Assembly: GCA_028673005.1 (NCBI GenBank)
Contig: CM054114.1
Span: forward strand, 26,340,869 to 26,404,868
Length of the DNA stretch: 64,000 nt
Source of the DNA: Tanypteryx hageni
Lineage: Eukaryota > Arthropoda > Insecta > Odonata > Petaluridae
Reading direction: 5' to 3'
A program made the position numbers and the translations under genes. Under the pieces are notes generated by a model. It made no database searches. It saw only the letters and a list, made by a program, of their open reading frames with translations, and was not told the DNA's origin. Shown piece by piece: positions 10,048 through 21,279 of this stretch (its first letter is position 1; the number at the start of each line of letters is the position of its first letter).

Positions 10048-11307
10048 TTAGAAGGCGGTTGAGTTGGGATCACTCTCACTAAAGGCGTTTTCGGGCACTG
10101 TTGTGTGGCTCATATTCGAACATTCAGAAATGTTGGATTTTGTGTCGGATAGTTCTGCAATCGAATTGTCTTCTTCTATGCTGTTGGGCTTGTTATTTTT
10201 CTTCGTATTTTCACGGGGCAATGTGGCATTTGAAGAGGTTCCCTCGGTCATCTCCTCATTGAGAGAGAGCTCGTAATTTAAGGTTGCCGGATTGTGGAAT
10301 GTATCAGTTCCAATTTGTGGGTATTTGAGCAGGGATTCTTCTATCGCCTCCTTGTACGACTTCCCTTGCCCTGAGGTTGTTATCTTTTCAGGAGAGTGGG
10401 ATCGTTTAGCTGATGAACGTTCAGGTAGTGGTGGGAAGAAAGGTTCTTCGGTTTGCTGGGTTGAATGTTTTGGGAGTTCGATTAGAAGGGGTGTTGCTTC
10501 CTCATTTTTACTAGCCGTATCCAAGGTCACTTTAGCGGGGAAAGAATCGGCAGAAATTAACTCACCTCCAGCAGGGGCTGTAGGGACGGCCGCCTCAGGT
10601 ATGTCTTCGGTGTTTTCTTGGTTTTGGGTGGTAATCGAATTTTCTCTGTGCGTATCCTCTTCTCCATTTCGTTGGGGCATTTGGCTGAAAAAATGTCCTT
10701 CTTTGCAATTGAAGCAAGTCAATTTTGTCGAAAATTAAACGGTGTAGCGAAGTTCTTCGTGAACAAAGGAGTATGAAGAAGGGAGGGTTGCGCCCGTCTT
10801 GATTTGCATTAATATTTCGCGTCTCTAACTGACAATATGGGAGAAAATTACATTTCCCCCATTTGCAATAGGTATGGAACGCAGCCAAGACGTAATTTTT
10901 CCGTAGTTAGACAAAAAACTTGTCACAATGTGGTCAGGCACTTCGGGTGGTATATTGGAAACCATTACTCTCGTCGGTCTCACATGGATAGGACAGGCGG
11001 ACAGATGTTGTCCATCTACGTCAATTCCTCTTTCCAAAACCAAATTCGCCCAAGAGGGGTCATTGAAGTAGATTACTATTGCTGACGGGATTCGTCCTAT
11101 TGACACGATATTTTGGGCGGGAATAAACACTAACACCGAAGTAAGATAAACAATTTGCGGGACATTCTCTAGAGCTTTGAATAAAACACCACAGCTTTCT
11201 GTCACCATCCTCTTCTCCCAGCTGAGACGGAAGTCGGCAGAACGAACCGCCGTCACGGGAGGGGCTCCCGAGACGGCACCGGCCGATGCGGCTTCGTTCG
11301 CCGGCAT
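10048..11307 (-). pseudogene. Tx1-like ORF1 relic, nucleic-acid-binding protein
   Basis: ORF1 of L1/Tx1 LINEs coats the element RNA. The frame is continuous from ATG at 11307 (context CGCCATGC, GC-rich start) to 10048, except for TAG at 10827-10825 and TAA at about 10737-10735. Both stops lie in the same frame, so no frameshift is needed. Residues about 25-150 include a domain with PTRVMVSNIPPEVPD and YGKITSW. After the stops comes a zinc-knuckle relic, CFNCKEGHFFSQM. It lacks one residue of the usual C-X2-C-X4-H spacing and has Met where the last Cys is expected, so it probably could not bind zinc. The rest is Ser/Thr/Glu-rich and low in complexity. It is cut by the CR1-like insertion at 10047. 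Confidence 0.8.
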
Positions 11308-11311
11308 GGCG

Positions 11312-11344
11312 AAAAGACGCCTCGCGTGAAACGAGGCGCCTTTT
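11312..11344 (-). other. near-perfect hairpin before the ORF1 start of the Tx1-like LINE
   Basis: AAAAG-A-CGCCTCG (11312-11324) pairs with CGAGGCG-C-CTTTT (11332-11344) around a 7-nt loop: 12 pairs with one mismatch. It lies 4 nt upstream of the ORF1 ATG. It could be a 5' UTR structure affecting translation or packaging. In this context it is not a bacterial terminator. Confidence 0.6.
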
Positions 11345-11524
11345 AAATCATTCCGAAATGGGACTAATTAAGATTTAGTACTTACAAAACTTGGGCAGTT
11401 TGTTAACAGACACGTAAGGTCTGATTTCAACCATACACAATCACGGTGAGTTGTCGATATCCTCGGAAAATCCACGAAAATTACGGAGCTCACGAAGACA
11501 CGTCTGCTCACCACTGTATATGTA

Positions 11525-11526
<2 letters not shown>

Positions 11527-11587
<61 letters not shown>

Positions 11588-11607
11588 TTATTTATTTATA
11601 TATATAT
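11527..11607. repeat. (TA)n microsatellite with TTTA interruptions
   Basis: Pure (TA)n from about 11527 to 11581, then TTTATTTA units and TATATATA, followed directly by AAAGAGAGAGAGAGA. Confidence 0.95.
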
Positions 11608-12585
11608 AAAGAGAGAGAGAGAAAACTTTTTATCGTTTTCCCGCTTTCATAGAATCTTTTCCTCTGTCCCGTCAAAACGATATATCGAGGTTTTGCTTTT
11701 TTCAATCTATTTCAAATCTTAAAAAAAAATCCGTTTCTCTTGATAATTATTCGACAAAGGAACAATTTAATAATCCAGAATTTGGAGCGGAAGTAGCACA
11801 GCAGCAGTATATATTTCATTGCCACCTCCTACGCAGATACTTTTAATTAAAACTCCCACGCGCCTGTTTGAGAAGGACTTTAAGGCGATGCAGTTGATTT
11901 ATGCATGGTAATTGGTAGAAGGCAGCAGATTAAGGAATTGAAATTTTTCAAGGACACGTAGGAGCTGTAATTTAATCGAAAGCCAATTAGGATAAGCGAA
12001 TAAAAGGGGCATATAAAAGCAATTAACGATTCATTGACGTAGCCGAAGGCACACTCGGAAAATTTGGTTCTACTCTCTTAAAATAATTAAATGTTGGCAG
12101 GAGCACCCGTGTTCCTCGAGTTTAAGATTAACATAGAATAAACGAAAAATACTTGATGTTTTACTCTATTTATCATGTGAAAATTCTTACCTTTCAACCA
12201 TACAAAATACAAGAAAGATACTTTCACCAGGTTGAAAAATATCCAGATGTGGGTGGATTGCCAACAACACGTTGCCTAACAACGTGATAGGCAAGTTTCG
12301 AAAATGTGTCGTCCCGACAGCCGTTTTAAACGTATTTTAAAATAGGTAAATTAGTAGGTCGAAAGTCAAGCAAATCGGCTTGTCAATCCTATCGCAGTAA
12401 CGTACTCTTTGTTACAATAAATATAAAACCTTTCTGTTGTTTCTACATTTTGTAGTTGTTGAGTTATATATTCACATGCATACACATCTCAGCGAAAGGG
12501 TATAAACGGCATTTTTTAGCATTAAACAGCCTCCCGTGATCTCGGAGGTGAACAAAACATAGCTTATGTCTACTTCCGGTATCCG
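11608..12585. other. unassigned AT-rich DNA
   Basis: I see no gene or repeat family member. An A8 run and scattered short inverted repeats are the only local features. Confidence 0.5.
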
Positions 12586-12589
12586 GACG

Positions 12590-12790
12590 TTTTACCTAAA
12601 GCACTTCACCCACGGGACGTTTCACCCACAGACATTCCTCCCACGGGTCGTTTCACCCTTACACTCTTCACCCACGGGATTTTTCACACCCACGAAAAGT
12701 TTCATCCAAAGACCTTTCACCCATGCCTTTTTGCCCATAGGTTTTCGCCCACAATCCGGTTCACCACGTAAGGTTTCACCCATTGTTTTT
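12590..12790 (+). repeat. degenerate minisatellite, about 15-16-bp unit TTTCACCCACGGGAC
   Basis: About 13 imperfect units in tandem share TTYACCCAYRGG (for example near 12605, 12621, 12637, 12653, 12669, 12715). The minus strand is open as a Gly-, Lys- and Glu-rich frame, but this follows from the repeat period and does not indicate a gene. Confidence 0.75.
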
Positions 12791-14695
12791 GGCACATGCT
12801 TCACTTTCAACGTTAACAATTCAAATAAATCTATTGTAGAAGGAATCCTTTATTAATAGAATAGAATTTCAAGTAAATTATTATTTTTTATTGTAGCAAC
12901 GTAAACAAAGAATAAATGGCAGAGCAATAGAATAAATATGGTTAACGCATATTAGTTAATATAAAAAATTTCATAAAACCAATACATATACAACAAACTG
13001 CACATCATCATCATCAAATGGGCGTAGAAATATCGTATGTCAATATACAGAAACAGAAAGAGGAAGAAAACTTTTATTATTAAATGGACTATTTTACCCA
13101 AGCTAAGGTGGGTGAAAGTACGTACATATGAAAATTCATCTGCTGAAAGTCTATTTATTGAACGTCCAAATTACACATACAAAGCGTATTTTTCTCCAAA
13201 AATTATGTGTAACAATTAATTTTCTTAAATAGTCTATTGACTGGCGAAATTACAATTACAAAGCGTATACTTTTCCAAAAAAATTATTCGTGAGTGTAAG
13301 TACCATTAAAACGTTAAAAATATTACGTTGAATTCTCAAGTGAAATCATTTGGACTACTCTCTGTATCATATAGCAATGTTTAATCAACTGTTAAGTTAG
13401 TCAAAGTTGTGCAAACTAAATAAATAGGTAATATTTGTTATTAAGCGTTATCCGGTTTATTTAATTTATAAATGAATTAGAAAAAAAAATCTTCATATTC
13501 CCAGCAAACTGAAATCGAGAATTAGAGACCTCATTAAGGGGTTTCGAAAGAATAAAGCTGTATTTGATGCGTTAGAAACACTGCGACGATCACGTTGTTG
13601 GTGTTTATCACATTCAATTCTACTTAGAGATTTATTTAGCAAAGAAAGTTCATATTGTATCAATTTACTTTTGCAAAAATACATTTTTCTCACTTATTTT
13701 GTGATATGCCCATTTTCTGCGTTTTAAGAATTAAATAATAACGCTGTAGTTCTGAATAGAGAAACGTTTCGAATCTTATAACAAAAAAAAATAATTTTCA
13801 AACTGACTGATGCCCTAGTTAATGAAAATAATACAATATGCGTTTACAAAGTGAAATTGAATATGTAGGTTTCTTTTGAATCTTGTAAAGAAAAAGTGGT
13901 TCTTGTGATCACATCCGTCTGTGGTCTGTCGTATGCAAGCGTTTCTAGAGGCTCAACGGCTAATTGTGATCGGATAATAACTTGTAATTGCATAGGGTAT
14001 CCAGTGGAACAAATGTTGATAAAATAAATCTTATCACGCAATATCGGAAGATATTTCATCCCTTCTGATTTTCACAAAACGTCGAATTACTCAAAAATGG
14101 CTCTAAGCATTTCGATCAAAAGTCATCCAATCACATAGCTTGTGGTAATAAATAATGCTACATAAGAATTCGTCTCATAAATAAGCATATTTTGTACAGC
14201 GGCATGATGATATATTGAATTTTACGCCCAACTACTACCAAGCTGTCTATACAATAATTAAACCAGAGACCTTATTGTACAGACAAGAAGCTTACGGAAA
14301 TGATGAATAAGGTTTGGAATGCAACAGCAATATTTGGAATATATGACGTTCGTCTTCGCTTTTCCGCTTCTCTTTATCACATTGCCATCTGTTGTGTTTT
14401 CTCCTCTGCGGATTCCTACAACTTCTCCAATGGTTTATGCTCTCCATCCTGTCCAATTCCTACGGCTGCACTTCTAAATTACGTCGTCACGGGCGCAATT
14501 AGAACGTTCGCCGCGTTTATGCATCATCGCATCTCATACGTATACATACGCTTATTCATAATCTTCAGAGTTCCTGCACAAAACAGGAGCGCCAGGGGTA
14601 TTTACATCTTAACTAACAGAACCTAGTGACCTTAATAAACGGGACAGATAATCGGTATAGCATTATTACGGGGGGGCAACGTTCACTGTCTTATT
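12791..14695. other. unassigned AT-rich DNA
   Basis: No gene is supported. Short frames at 13037, 13493, 13844 and 14300 have no motifs. A sentence-like repeat (TTACAATTACAAAGCGTATxxTTTTCCAAAAA) occurs near 13167 and 13250 and may be a small local duplication. Confidence 0.45.
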
Positions 14696-14699
14696 CTCG

Positions 14700-14875
14700 C
14701 ATTCTCGGCCTTCACTCTCACTCATACTCCATGTTTCTCTCTCTTTTCCTCTCTTTCTACCTTATCTCGCTCTCCTTTTTCCTCTCTCTCTCTTATCTCA
14801 CTTTCTCTTCTCCATTTATCTCCCATTTCTCCTCCTCTCATCTCCTTCAACAACTCTCTCCCAAACCTTTACCCA
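14700..14875. repeat. CT-rich low-complexity tract
   Basis: This is pyrimidine-rich DNA on the plus strand (CTCTCTTTTCCTC and similar). The frame at 14626-14880 is a by-product of this composition. Confidence 0.8.
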
Positions 14876-15299
14876 AATGAAGGAACCTCTCAAGAGATGG
14901 CGTGCGAGTTGGTCAAAGTTTCAAACCATCCGAGTCAACGGCTATTATTTTTACGGACGAATTCATCACCGTAAAATAACGCGCGAACGCACTTGCGCCC
15001 AACTTACGTGCGCATGCGCGAGCGCGGATACACGCGAGTTTTGCTGATTAGTCCATGAAATGCTCTCTCGTGGGTGGTAGAGAAAGAGATATAGAGGTAA
15101 TAATCCTCTCGCGCAAAAGGTCCCCTGTCCTTACTTCAATCTCCTTAACGATGGAGGTGGCTGAGAGAGTCAAGAGAGGTTGGGAGGCAACAACAAATGC
15201 AACAAATTAAATCGTTTCGGGTCGAGGCGGAACGAACTTATCTCATATCTCATATCTCGTATCGATGGAGTTGGGATTTTATAGACACGGGAGCCGTGT

Positions 15300-16125
15300 T
15301 AAGCATAAAGAAGTAGAGAGAGAGAAAGGAGGGAAGAAGAGAAGGGGAGGAGGGAGGGAGAATGAGGAGGGGGTGGATAGAGGAGTGGAGGGAGAATGAA
15401 GGAATGGAGGGTGAATGGAGGAGTGAAGAGAAGCGAGAGTATGGAAGGAGAAGAGAGAGAGAGGGAGGGAGGAGGAGCAGAGGGGGAGGAGGAGAGGGAA
15501 GAGAGGAGGGAGGAAGAGTAGAGGGAGGAGAGGAGCGAGGAGAAAAGAGGGAGGTAGGGATGAAAAGAGGAGGGAATTAACGAGGAGGATAGGAGAGAAG
15601 GAAGGGAGTGAGGAGAGAGTGTGGAGAAGAGGGAGGTGGGGAGGAAAAGGGGGAGTTAGCGAGGAGGAGAGGGAGGAGGAGAAGCAATACCGTTTGAGGA
15701 GGGTGAAACTATGCGGAGTTAAGAGGAGGAGGAAGGTGTTCGTTTGTCTGTTTGAAGGAGGTAGGGAGAGAGAAAGGGAGAGGGAGAGAGAAAGAGAGGG
15801 AGGGAGAAAGAGAGTGAGGGAGAGAGAGGAAGAGAGAGAGGAAGAGAGAGAGAGGGAGAAAGAGAGGGAGAGAGAGAGGAGAGAAAGAGAGAGAGGGAGA
15901 GAGGGAAAGAGAGAGGGAGAGAGATAAGGAGGGTTGTCAAAGAGGGGAAGTTTTGAGCTCTCGTCATCTGGAGTGGGCGGATGATGGAGTGCATGTTTGC
16001 GGTTGTTGTGGCAACCGTGTTGCATGGCAAAGGAGTAAGAGGAAGGAAGAGTGGTCGGATGTAGTCGGGGTTTTGAGTTAGGAATGGGATGTAGGATGAT
16101 GAATATGATGATTTCGGACGAGAGG

Positions 16126-16160
<35 letters not shown>
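15300..16160. repeat. long purine-rich (GA/GGA)n tract
   Basis: The plus strand is almost entirely A and G from about 15310 to 15930, with a further (GA)n run at 16130-16157. Long apparent proteins on the minus strand (Ser/Leu/Pro runs) and plus strand (Arg/Glu/Gly runs) are artefacts. The mirror-like purine blocks are of the kind that can form triplex (H-) DNA. A short non-repetitive stretch at 15940-16110 separates the blocks. Confidence 0.9.
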
Positions 16161-18075
16161 AACTTGCTCACTTTCTCTCTCTCTTCTACCGCCCCCTCTC
16201 CGTCCTACCTTATCCTCCGTTCTCTTCCGTTAAGGATGGGGAAAGTGTCTCTATCTCCTTGGGATTCATATGGGGGCCGCAGATGCTCCGACCAGCCCGC
16301 TTTGCATGCCGGGAAAACAAGTTGTGAATGGAGAGAGAGAGAGAGAGATGAAATATATAGAGCGGATGTCATCATTTATTTACTTATTCAGGAGAGCATC
16401 ATTTTTTTGTCGAAATATTAAAAAAAGATTGCTTTTTATGATTGGGAAGAATCATTTCTCCGCGTAAAAAGCGAGGTATATTTATCTTGAAAAAGGTTAA
16501 ATTTTCTGCGTTTCCCGCTTTTTTACGGAATTGCTACGTTTAACAATTAGGAATTCTGTCTTTTGCAGATTGATTTGATTTCAATACTCGTAATATTAAT
16601 TGAGAATACAAAGAATCCCAAAAATGTCCCCATGCAAATCTTGTAAACGCGAGATCATTCAACTTAGCTACGTTTAACCCTAGAGTGGTACCGTGGGTCA
16701 CTCTGATTCACAAATTTCCGAAAGATAAGTCTAACGCTGTTCGCGTTCAAACATGCCCCCCCCCCCTTGTATCAGTGCTTCCCATAGTTAGTTGTCTATG
16801 TCTAGGAGCATTGCTACCGGCTACAATTTATGCAAGAGTTGCACAAGGGGCTGACGTGCTAATGGCAAAAGGCAGAATCAGTTTGACAAACTTAAGTAAT
16901 GATCTGAAAGCTATGATTTGCAAAGCTTTAGGAGAGAAAAAAAGGTTCCTGAAACACATCAAGCAACAGAGTGACAAATATCAAGAAACGGCTGTAATTT
17001 GCATCATTATTCGAAGAGAAGGAAAGCCTCCACGCTCTGCATACTTTGCAATAAGTCTATCTGTGGCGATCACCAAAAACAATTGTATCCTAATTGTTAA
17101 TTTACAGATTTCTAACATTAAGTACATTTTGACGTTAACAAAAATCATTTTAAAACTGTTTTTAATGATATATCCTTATTCCAAATTTAAGTGAGTGAAT
17201 CTGAAGTAGCATTAGCAATAAGCGCCTAAAAATAGCGTTGCCATTGTAGACTTAACATAGTTGCCATGTTTTAAATCCATACCAAATTCAATAAATAACA
17301 ATTGAGGGAAGTTGCCGAGCAAATTACATTTTCCTTGTATTTTTCGTTTTGGGATTGTGACGTCATCATGATTACATCTTTGATTGAGACCGACGGTCCC
17401 GTGATATTGTCTGCAAATTCCCTTTAGAGGCACTATATCCATGATATGCGATAATGTGCTTCTCATTCAAAAGCAGTGGACTCGTTGATATGGCATTGTT
17501 TAAAGTTAGAAATTCTTCCCTCTTATCTTCATCAAAAACAATTGTTTGCTCTCATTAGGCACAGATTTGAATTCTGATTCCAAAAAATTTAAACCTGTCT
17601 TTCTTCACAGATTGCTTAAATAATAAAGTAGATCCCATGTCGAAAAGAAAAGTAAGCGGAAAAAAGAGCATCGCGAAAGCATAAGGGAATGAATTATTAA
17701 TAAGGCGTTGCTACGGAGACGGACAGATCTGGAAAAAATGGACGAAGACATATGGCGCGATGATATTTTCAAATTGTAGTCCCGGAAGGGAGGAGGCGAG
17801 AAAGAGGTCAAGTAGGGGAGCGGAGGTCCTGACATCTACGCGAGGGAGAGGGAGGTTTAGGAAGGAGGCGTGAAAAAAACGGCTGGTGAAATGGAGGACA
17901 TGGAAGAAACGAAATTTGAGGAGCAGACCAACTTTATTTAAGCAGTCGATCATACCATGACCGACGCGAAAAATTTTCCCCTAATGTACTAGAAATGCAA
18001 ATATCTTATATGCAATTAAGGAGCGAGAATACTGGAACGAAAATCCGCTTCTAAATCCACCACATTATTATCGGC
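16161..18075. other. unassigned DNA with poly-C run
   Basis: There is a C11 run at about 16756-16766. A 169-codon plus-strand frame (16685-17194) is the longest here. It has a few helix-like charged residues in its middle (NLSNDLKAMICKAL) but no family I can assign. At 16778 CAGTGCTTCCCATAGTTAG resembles a hAT-type terminus, but no partner end was found. Confidence 0.4.
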
Positions 18076-18079
18076 TTCG

Positions 18080-18295
18080 ACAGGGAACTATCAAGCTCGT
18101 CTTATGGCTGAAAATTTATCAAAAGCAAACATAAAAAATACTTGTCGCAAGTATCTCCAATAGCCACAACAAGTTTGTAAAAGAACCAGGTCTCTAGAAT
18201 CTATTTTCGGTGAATTACTACTGAAGACAGCCGCTTTGTAGCCGAGATGCGCAACTGGTTTTTACAACCTTGTTGTGGCTATTTGAGTTCTTGAA
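18080..18295. repeat. dispersed fold-back repeat (CCAATAGCCACAACAAG family), copy 1
   Basis: CCAATAGCCACAACAAG-TTTGTAAAAGAACCAG (about 18154-18187) is inverted at about 18251-18285 (AACTGGTTTTTACAACC, TTGTTGTGGCTATT), so the segment could fold on itself over about 140 bp. Its loop side holds CTGAAGA (18221-18227) and GTAGCCGAGA (18238-18247). Related sequence occurs at 19638-19710 and 63145-63345. Confidence 0.6.
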
Positions 18296-19625
18296 TTTAT
18301 TATCGGCTTGAAAAGTTAACGAAATCCAGAATTATCGCATAATTCAACCGATTTTGCTTAAAATATATTTGACTAAAGTTTATCGTTACATGATAAATGC
18401 AGAGCCAGCAGCAGTCGCTAAAAGTTTGGAAAAACAAATGCGTTACTTTCCCAGATAGGGTAGTTGTTGCGTTATATTGCCAAACATTTTTTTAAAGAAT
18501 GAATACGGCGGATGGCTCCACAGTAAACCACCTCTGTTTTAGTAGACGTTTAACTTGACGTACGTTTGTAAGAGCACGCTCAGAAAAGGTTACGCAAGAA
18601 AATAATAGCTGATACCAGAAAAAATATTGCCCAGCAACGATTTCTCTCCCTGATAAATAGGTATTATTTAATTGCCGTTTATGATAACAACCATCCAGAC
18701 AGCTGAGGGAGATGAAAAAGTGGTCCCAAGTAGTTTTATCCTGATTCCATTAATATTCCGCGAAATTTTTGAGCGATAAAGCATCAGGGAATATGCACCT
18801 CGGACGACAACTTTTTTGGACGCACGAGGGCGAGCGAGATGGCCTACTTGGCAAAGTTTCCCTCCAAAAAATAAAAGACGAATAATTCCCGTCATTCAAC
18901 AGGATGAGCGCTTATTATCTCTCTCATCAACTTTATTTGCTGCGGCATAAAAAATAAGAGATTGATGCCGCGCGAAACACGACCTTTTATGGATTCAATT
19001 TTTACGTTTCATCTAGATTGATTTTTCTCGTAAAATAATTATTCTCGCGCGAGATCCTAACAAGTCAAAAGTCGTATCGAAACGTGAAAGACCGTACTTC
19101 TACACGATAGAATTTTTTCTTAAACCTCTGTTTCAGTTGAAAATTCCACCTTTTGTGGCATTATCTTAAAAAATTATCAACTGCAGGTTGGGCCAAACGA
19201 CGGGTAACATGCTTAATTTCCCAGCTAAGATTTTCCGTCATAATGTAAAAGGTTTATGTGAAAAAATAATAGAACTAGAAATATCCATTTGAGATATAAT
19301 TGTGATGTATACTGCGAAACAAAATAAATCGAATATTACTTGCATAAATGAATGAAATATTTGCATTTTTACTTAAAATGATAAACGCATAACTTATTAC
19401 ATTATATCCGCTCGAGAAAAGCCTAGGATATCTCTAAAAGGAGATTAGTCTGTATAATACTCCCGCGCACAATAATATTATCTGAATAATACTGACACAA
19501 GAGTAACTATTTGAAAAATTGTATACCCAATAGCCAAAAAAAGGTCAAGAAAGCCATATGCGTGCTTCTCTTACAAAGCGCCCGTCATCAGTGACTATTC
19601 ACCAATAGTTGATATTTATTATAAT
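18296..19625. other. unassigned AT-rich DNA
   Basis: I recognise no gene or repeat member. Only short motif-free frames are present. Confidence 0.5.
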
Positions 19626-19637
19626 TTCAAACTATGT

Positions 19638-19710
19638 CTCTCCAATGGCCATCAAAAGTTTGGTAAGCTATACTTCCATTACGGCTACAGAACAGCCTTC
19701 ATCAGTGGTG
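19638..19710 (-). repeat. CCAATGGCCATCAAAAG repeat with hammerhead-like core, copy 2
   Basis: On the plus strand, TCTCCAATGGCCATCAAAAG is related to the 18150 copy. On the minus strand, CTGATGA (19705-19699) is followed by GGCT...AGCC, which can pair, and then GTAA (19682-19679), one base off the GAAA of a hammerhead core. Confidence 0.5.
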
Positions 19711-20290
19711 AGTTGGTAAAGCTGCAAGGCAACCGTATTCAGTGGCGATTGACCATATGGTTAGCGGCGATTCACTATATGGTTAGCCCGAGAATAACTT
19801 AAAATAATCGCATGTCGCAAAAAAAAACAGATTCGGGCGAAACGCTCCTTTCCCTTAACATCTGCTAGTAGTTTGAAAACAATCCATCATTTTCTTACAA
19901 AAAATCAGGTGACATGACTTTCTCCGAACAGAATAAATAATATGATTGCAATAGTACTTACAAGATGCCCTCGACATCAGCGTCTCCAAGAATAACTATC
20001 GGCAATAATCGTGAATAATTTTTAAACTTTTTGGATAATTTTCAAACAAAAGTTGTATACAATTATAATGTCTACGACTTTAATAACGACAAATATTATA
20101 AATAAATATTATAAATTAAGCCCTAAAGGAGATATATGAAAAAAACGGAAATTTGACGAGAATAAACCATTTCCGTTTGATTAGTTTCAACCAGCACTAT
20201 TCAGACCGTGAATTACCAATAAAACTCTCAAATACAAAGTTTTGTGCTGATTCGATAATTAGTTTTTGAGTTAGAGCACCCACAAAATGC
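19711..20290. other. unassigned AT-rich DNA
   Basis: No gene or clear repeat is visible. Near 19735-19785, GTGGCGATTGACCATATGGTTAG and GCGGCGATTCACTATATGGTTAG form a short tandem duplication. Confidence 0.45.
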
Positions 20291-20294
20291 CTAC

Positions 20295-20430
20295 CAGGCA
20301 CACACACACACGCAGACAGTGAAAACGTACTCAGCGGACCTCAAAACGTGTATTTTCGTTAAAATCTCAAATTCGATTTTTTTAACGAAGACCTTACTTT
20401 CTCCTATACTACGCACGGAGAAAGTAAAAA
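20295..20430 (+). repeat. right-end fragment of the ACTTTCTC hairpin family
   Basis: It contains CTCAAAACGTGTATTTTCGT, an ATTCGATTTTTTTAACGA block and the terminal hairpin ACTTTCTCC...GGAGAAAGT (about 20396-20427), in the same order as 4410-4508. Upstream is (CA)n and GCAGACAG in place of the GACAGACAGACGG block. Only the right end is present. Confidence 0.6.
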
Positions 20431-20815
20431 CAACAAACAAACGCATTCGCGCACGTAAATTTCCCAACTTTCCGTCGGTCCAAGGCCCAGAACCTCAATT
20501 CCATTCCACGCCGGTGTATTCCCGAGAGCGGTGCGATGAATAATCGATTCCCACGAAAGGGTCGCAATCTCTATTAAACTAGCGAATTCCCTTCTCCTTC
20601 CCCCACCCCTCCTCCCTCCCTCGCCCTCTCATCCCCTCCACCATCCTCCCATCCATCTGCCCCACACACACCGCCTCCAGAAAATTTCCCCTCCGGTCAC
20701 GGCCGTGGTCGAACGCATTACGCGAAAGCAATTTATCGCAGAAATGAAAGTAAGCACTGACCAGGAGGCGCTAATCGAATGACATGGACAGAAACCTTAG
20801 GGATCCTTGCGGTCA
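20431..20815. other. unassigned DNA, CT-rich in the middle
   Basis: A C/T-rich stretch lies at 20587-20660. No gene is supported. Confidence 0.45.
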
Positions 20816-20818
20816 GCC

Positions 20819-20912
20819 TCCCCCCCCCCCCCTCTGCCCTCCTCTGCCCCACTCTGCCCCACTCGGCCCCACTCTGCCCCACTCTGCCCCACTCTGTCCC
20901 ACTCTGCCCCTC
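20819..20912 (+). repeat. poly-C run and 10-bp minisatellite ACTCTGCCCC
   Basis: A C14 run (20819-20832) leads into about seven tandem units of ACTCTGCCCC with single-base variants (ACTCGGCCCC, ACTCTGTCCC). Overlapping Pro/Ser/His-rich frames in all three plus frames come from this repeat. Confidence 0.9.
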
Positions 20913-21279
20913 CTTCTCAGCCCTCGGCCACAGTCTACTCCCCTTACCTCCCCCTCTCCATTCCATTATTTCCTCCCCTTTCGCTTTCCTCGAAATCTCG
21001 TCATTAAGCTACACCACGTCTCTCTTCTAAAACTTCTCGCTCATCCTCGACCCTCCCTCTTCCCTTCATACCCGAATTTCTCCTTCCCTCTCTCCCCACA
21101 TCCTACGAGGAACAGAAATCGAGGCGCCTAAATACGGGCAAGTTACTGCATTAAGGCAACTTGTGACATGAAAAATTTTCTGTATAAATAATGAGCTGTC
21201 TCTGTAATTCCGTCAAGCTCAATTATATGCACTATCATCTGCGTAAGATCCAGGGACGCATAAGTATATAACTTTCAGT
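20913..21279. other. CT-rich then unassigned DNA
   Basis: It is pyrimidine-rich to about 21100, then ordinary AT-rich sequence. No gene is seen. Confidence 0.45.

Larger units (their letters stand above)
4783..11344 (-). mobile_element. decayed Tx1/L1-type LINE interrupted by a second LINE
   Basis: On the minus strand this reads a 5' hairpin, ORF1 (11307 to 10048, then 7181 to 7068) and ORF2 (6983 to 4783), with a CR1-like LINE at 7182-10043 splitting ORF1. The assignment to the Tx1 branch of the L1 group rests on ORF1 motifs (PTRVMVSNIPPEVPD, then a zinc knuckle), an APE-type endonuclease and RT motifs such as YCIPGRTIHDN and GIRQGCPMSGLLYSLSIEPL. The element ends abruptly just after the RT core (SGAKLN), so the thumb, C-terminus and 3' UTR are missing. 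That is unusual, because LINEs normally lose the 5' end. Stops and frameshifts make it non-functional. Confidence 0.85.

Noticed and set aside
11312..11344. Rho-independent terminator
   Set aside because: The hairpin with flanking T-run looks like one, but the context is a eukaryotic LINE, so a terminator call has no support.
15279..16171. Long minus-strand frames of 150-248 codons
   Set aside because: They are Ser/Leu/Pro runs imposed by the GA/CT tract, with complementary Arg/Glu frames on the other strand. They are not genes.
16685..17194. 169-codon plus-strand frame, with a faint resemblance of its middle to phage small-terminase-like helices
   Set aside because: Only a few residues fit, no supporting neighbours or bacterial composition exist, and the frame ends in AT-rich low-complexity sequence. 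The likeness is too weak to report as transfer.
20784..21131. 115-codon Pro/Ser/His-rich frame and two overlapping ones
   Set aside because: They arise from the poly-C run and the 10-bp ACTCTGCCCC minisatellite, and are open in several frames for that reason.
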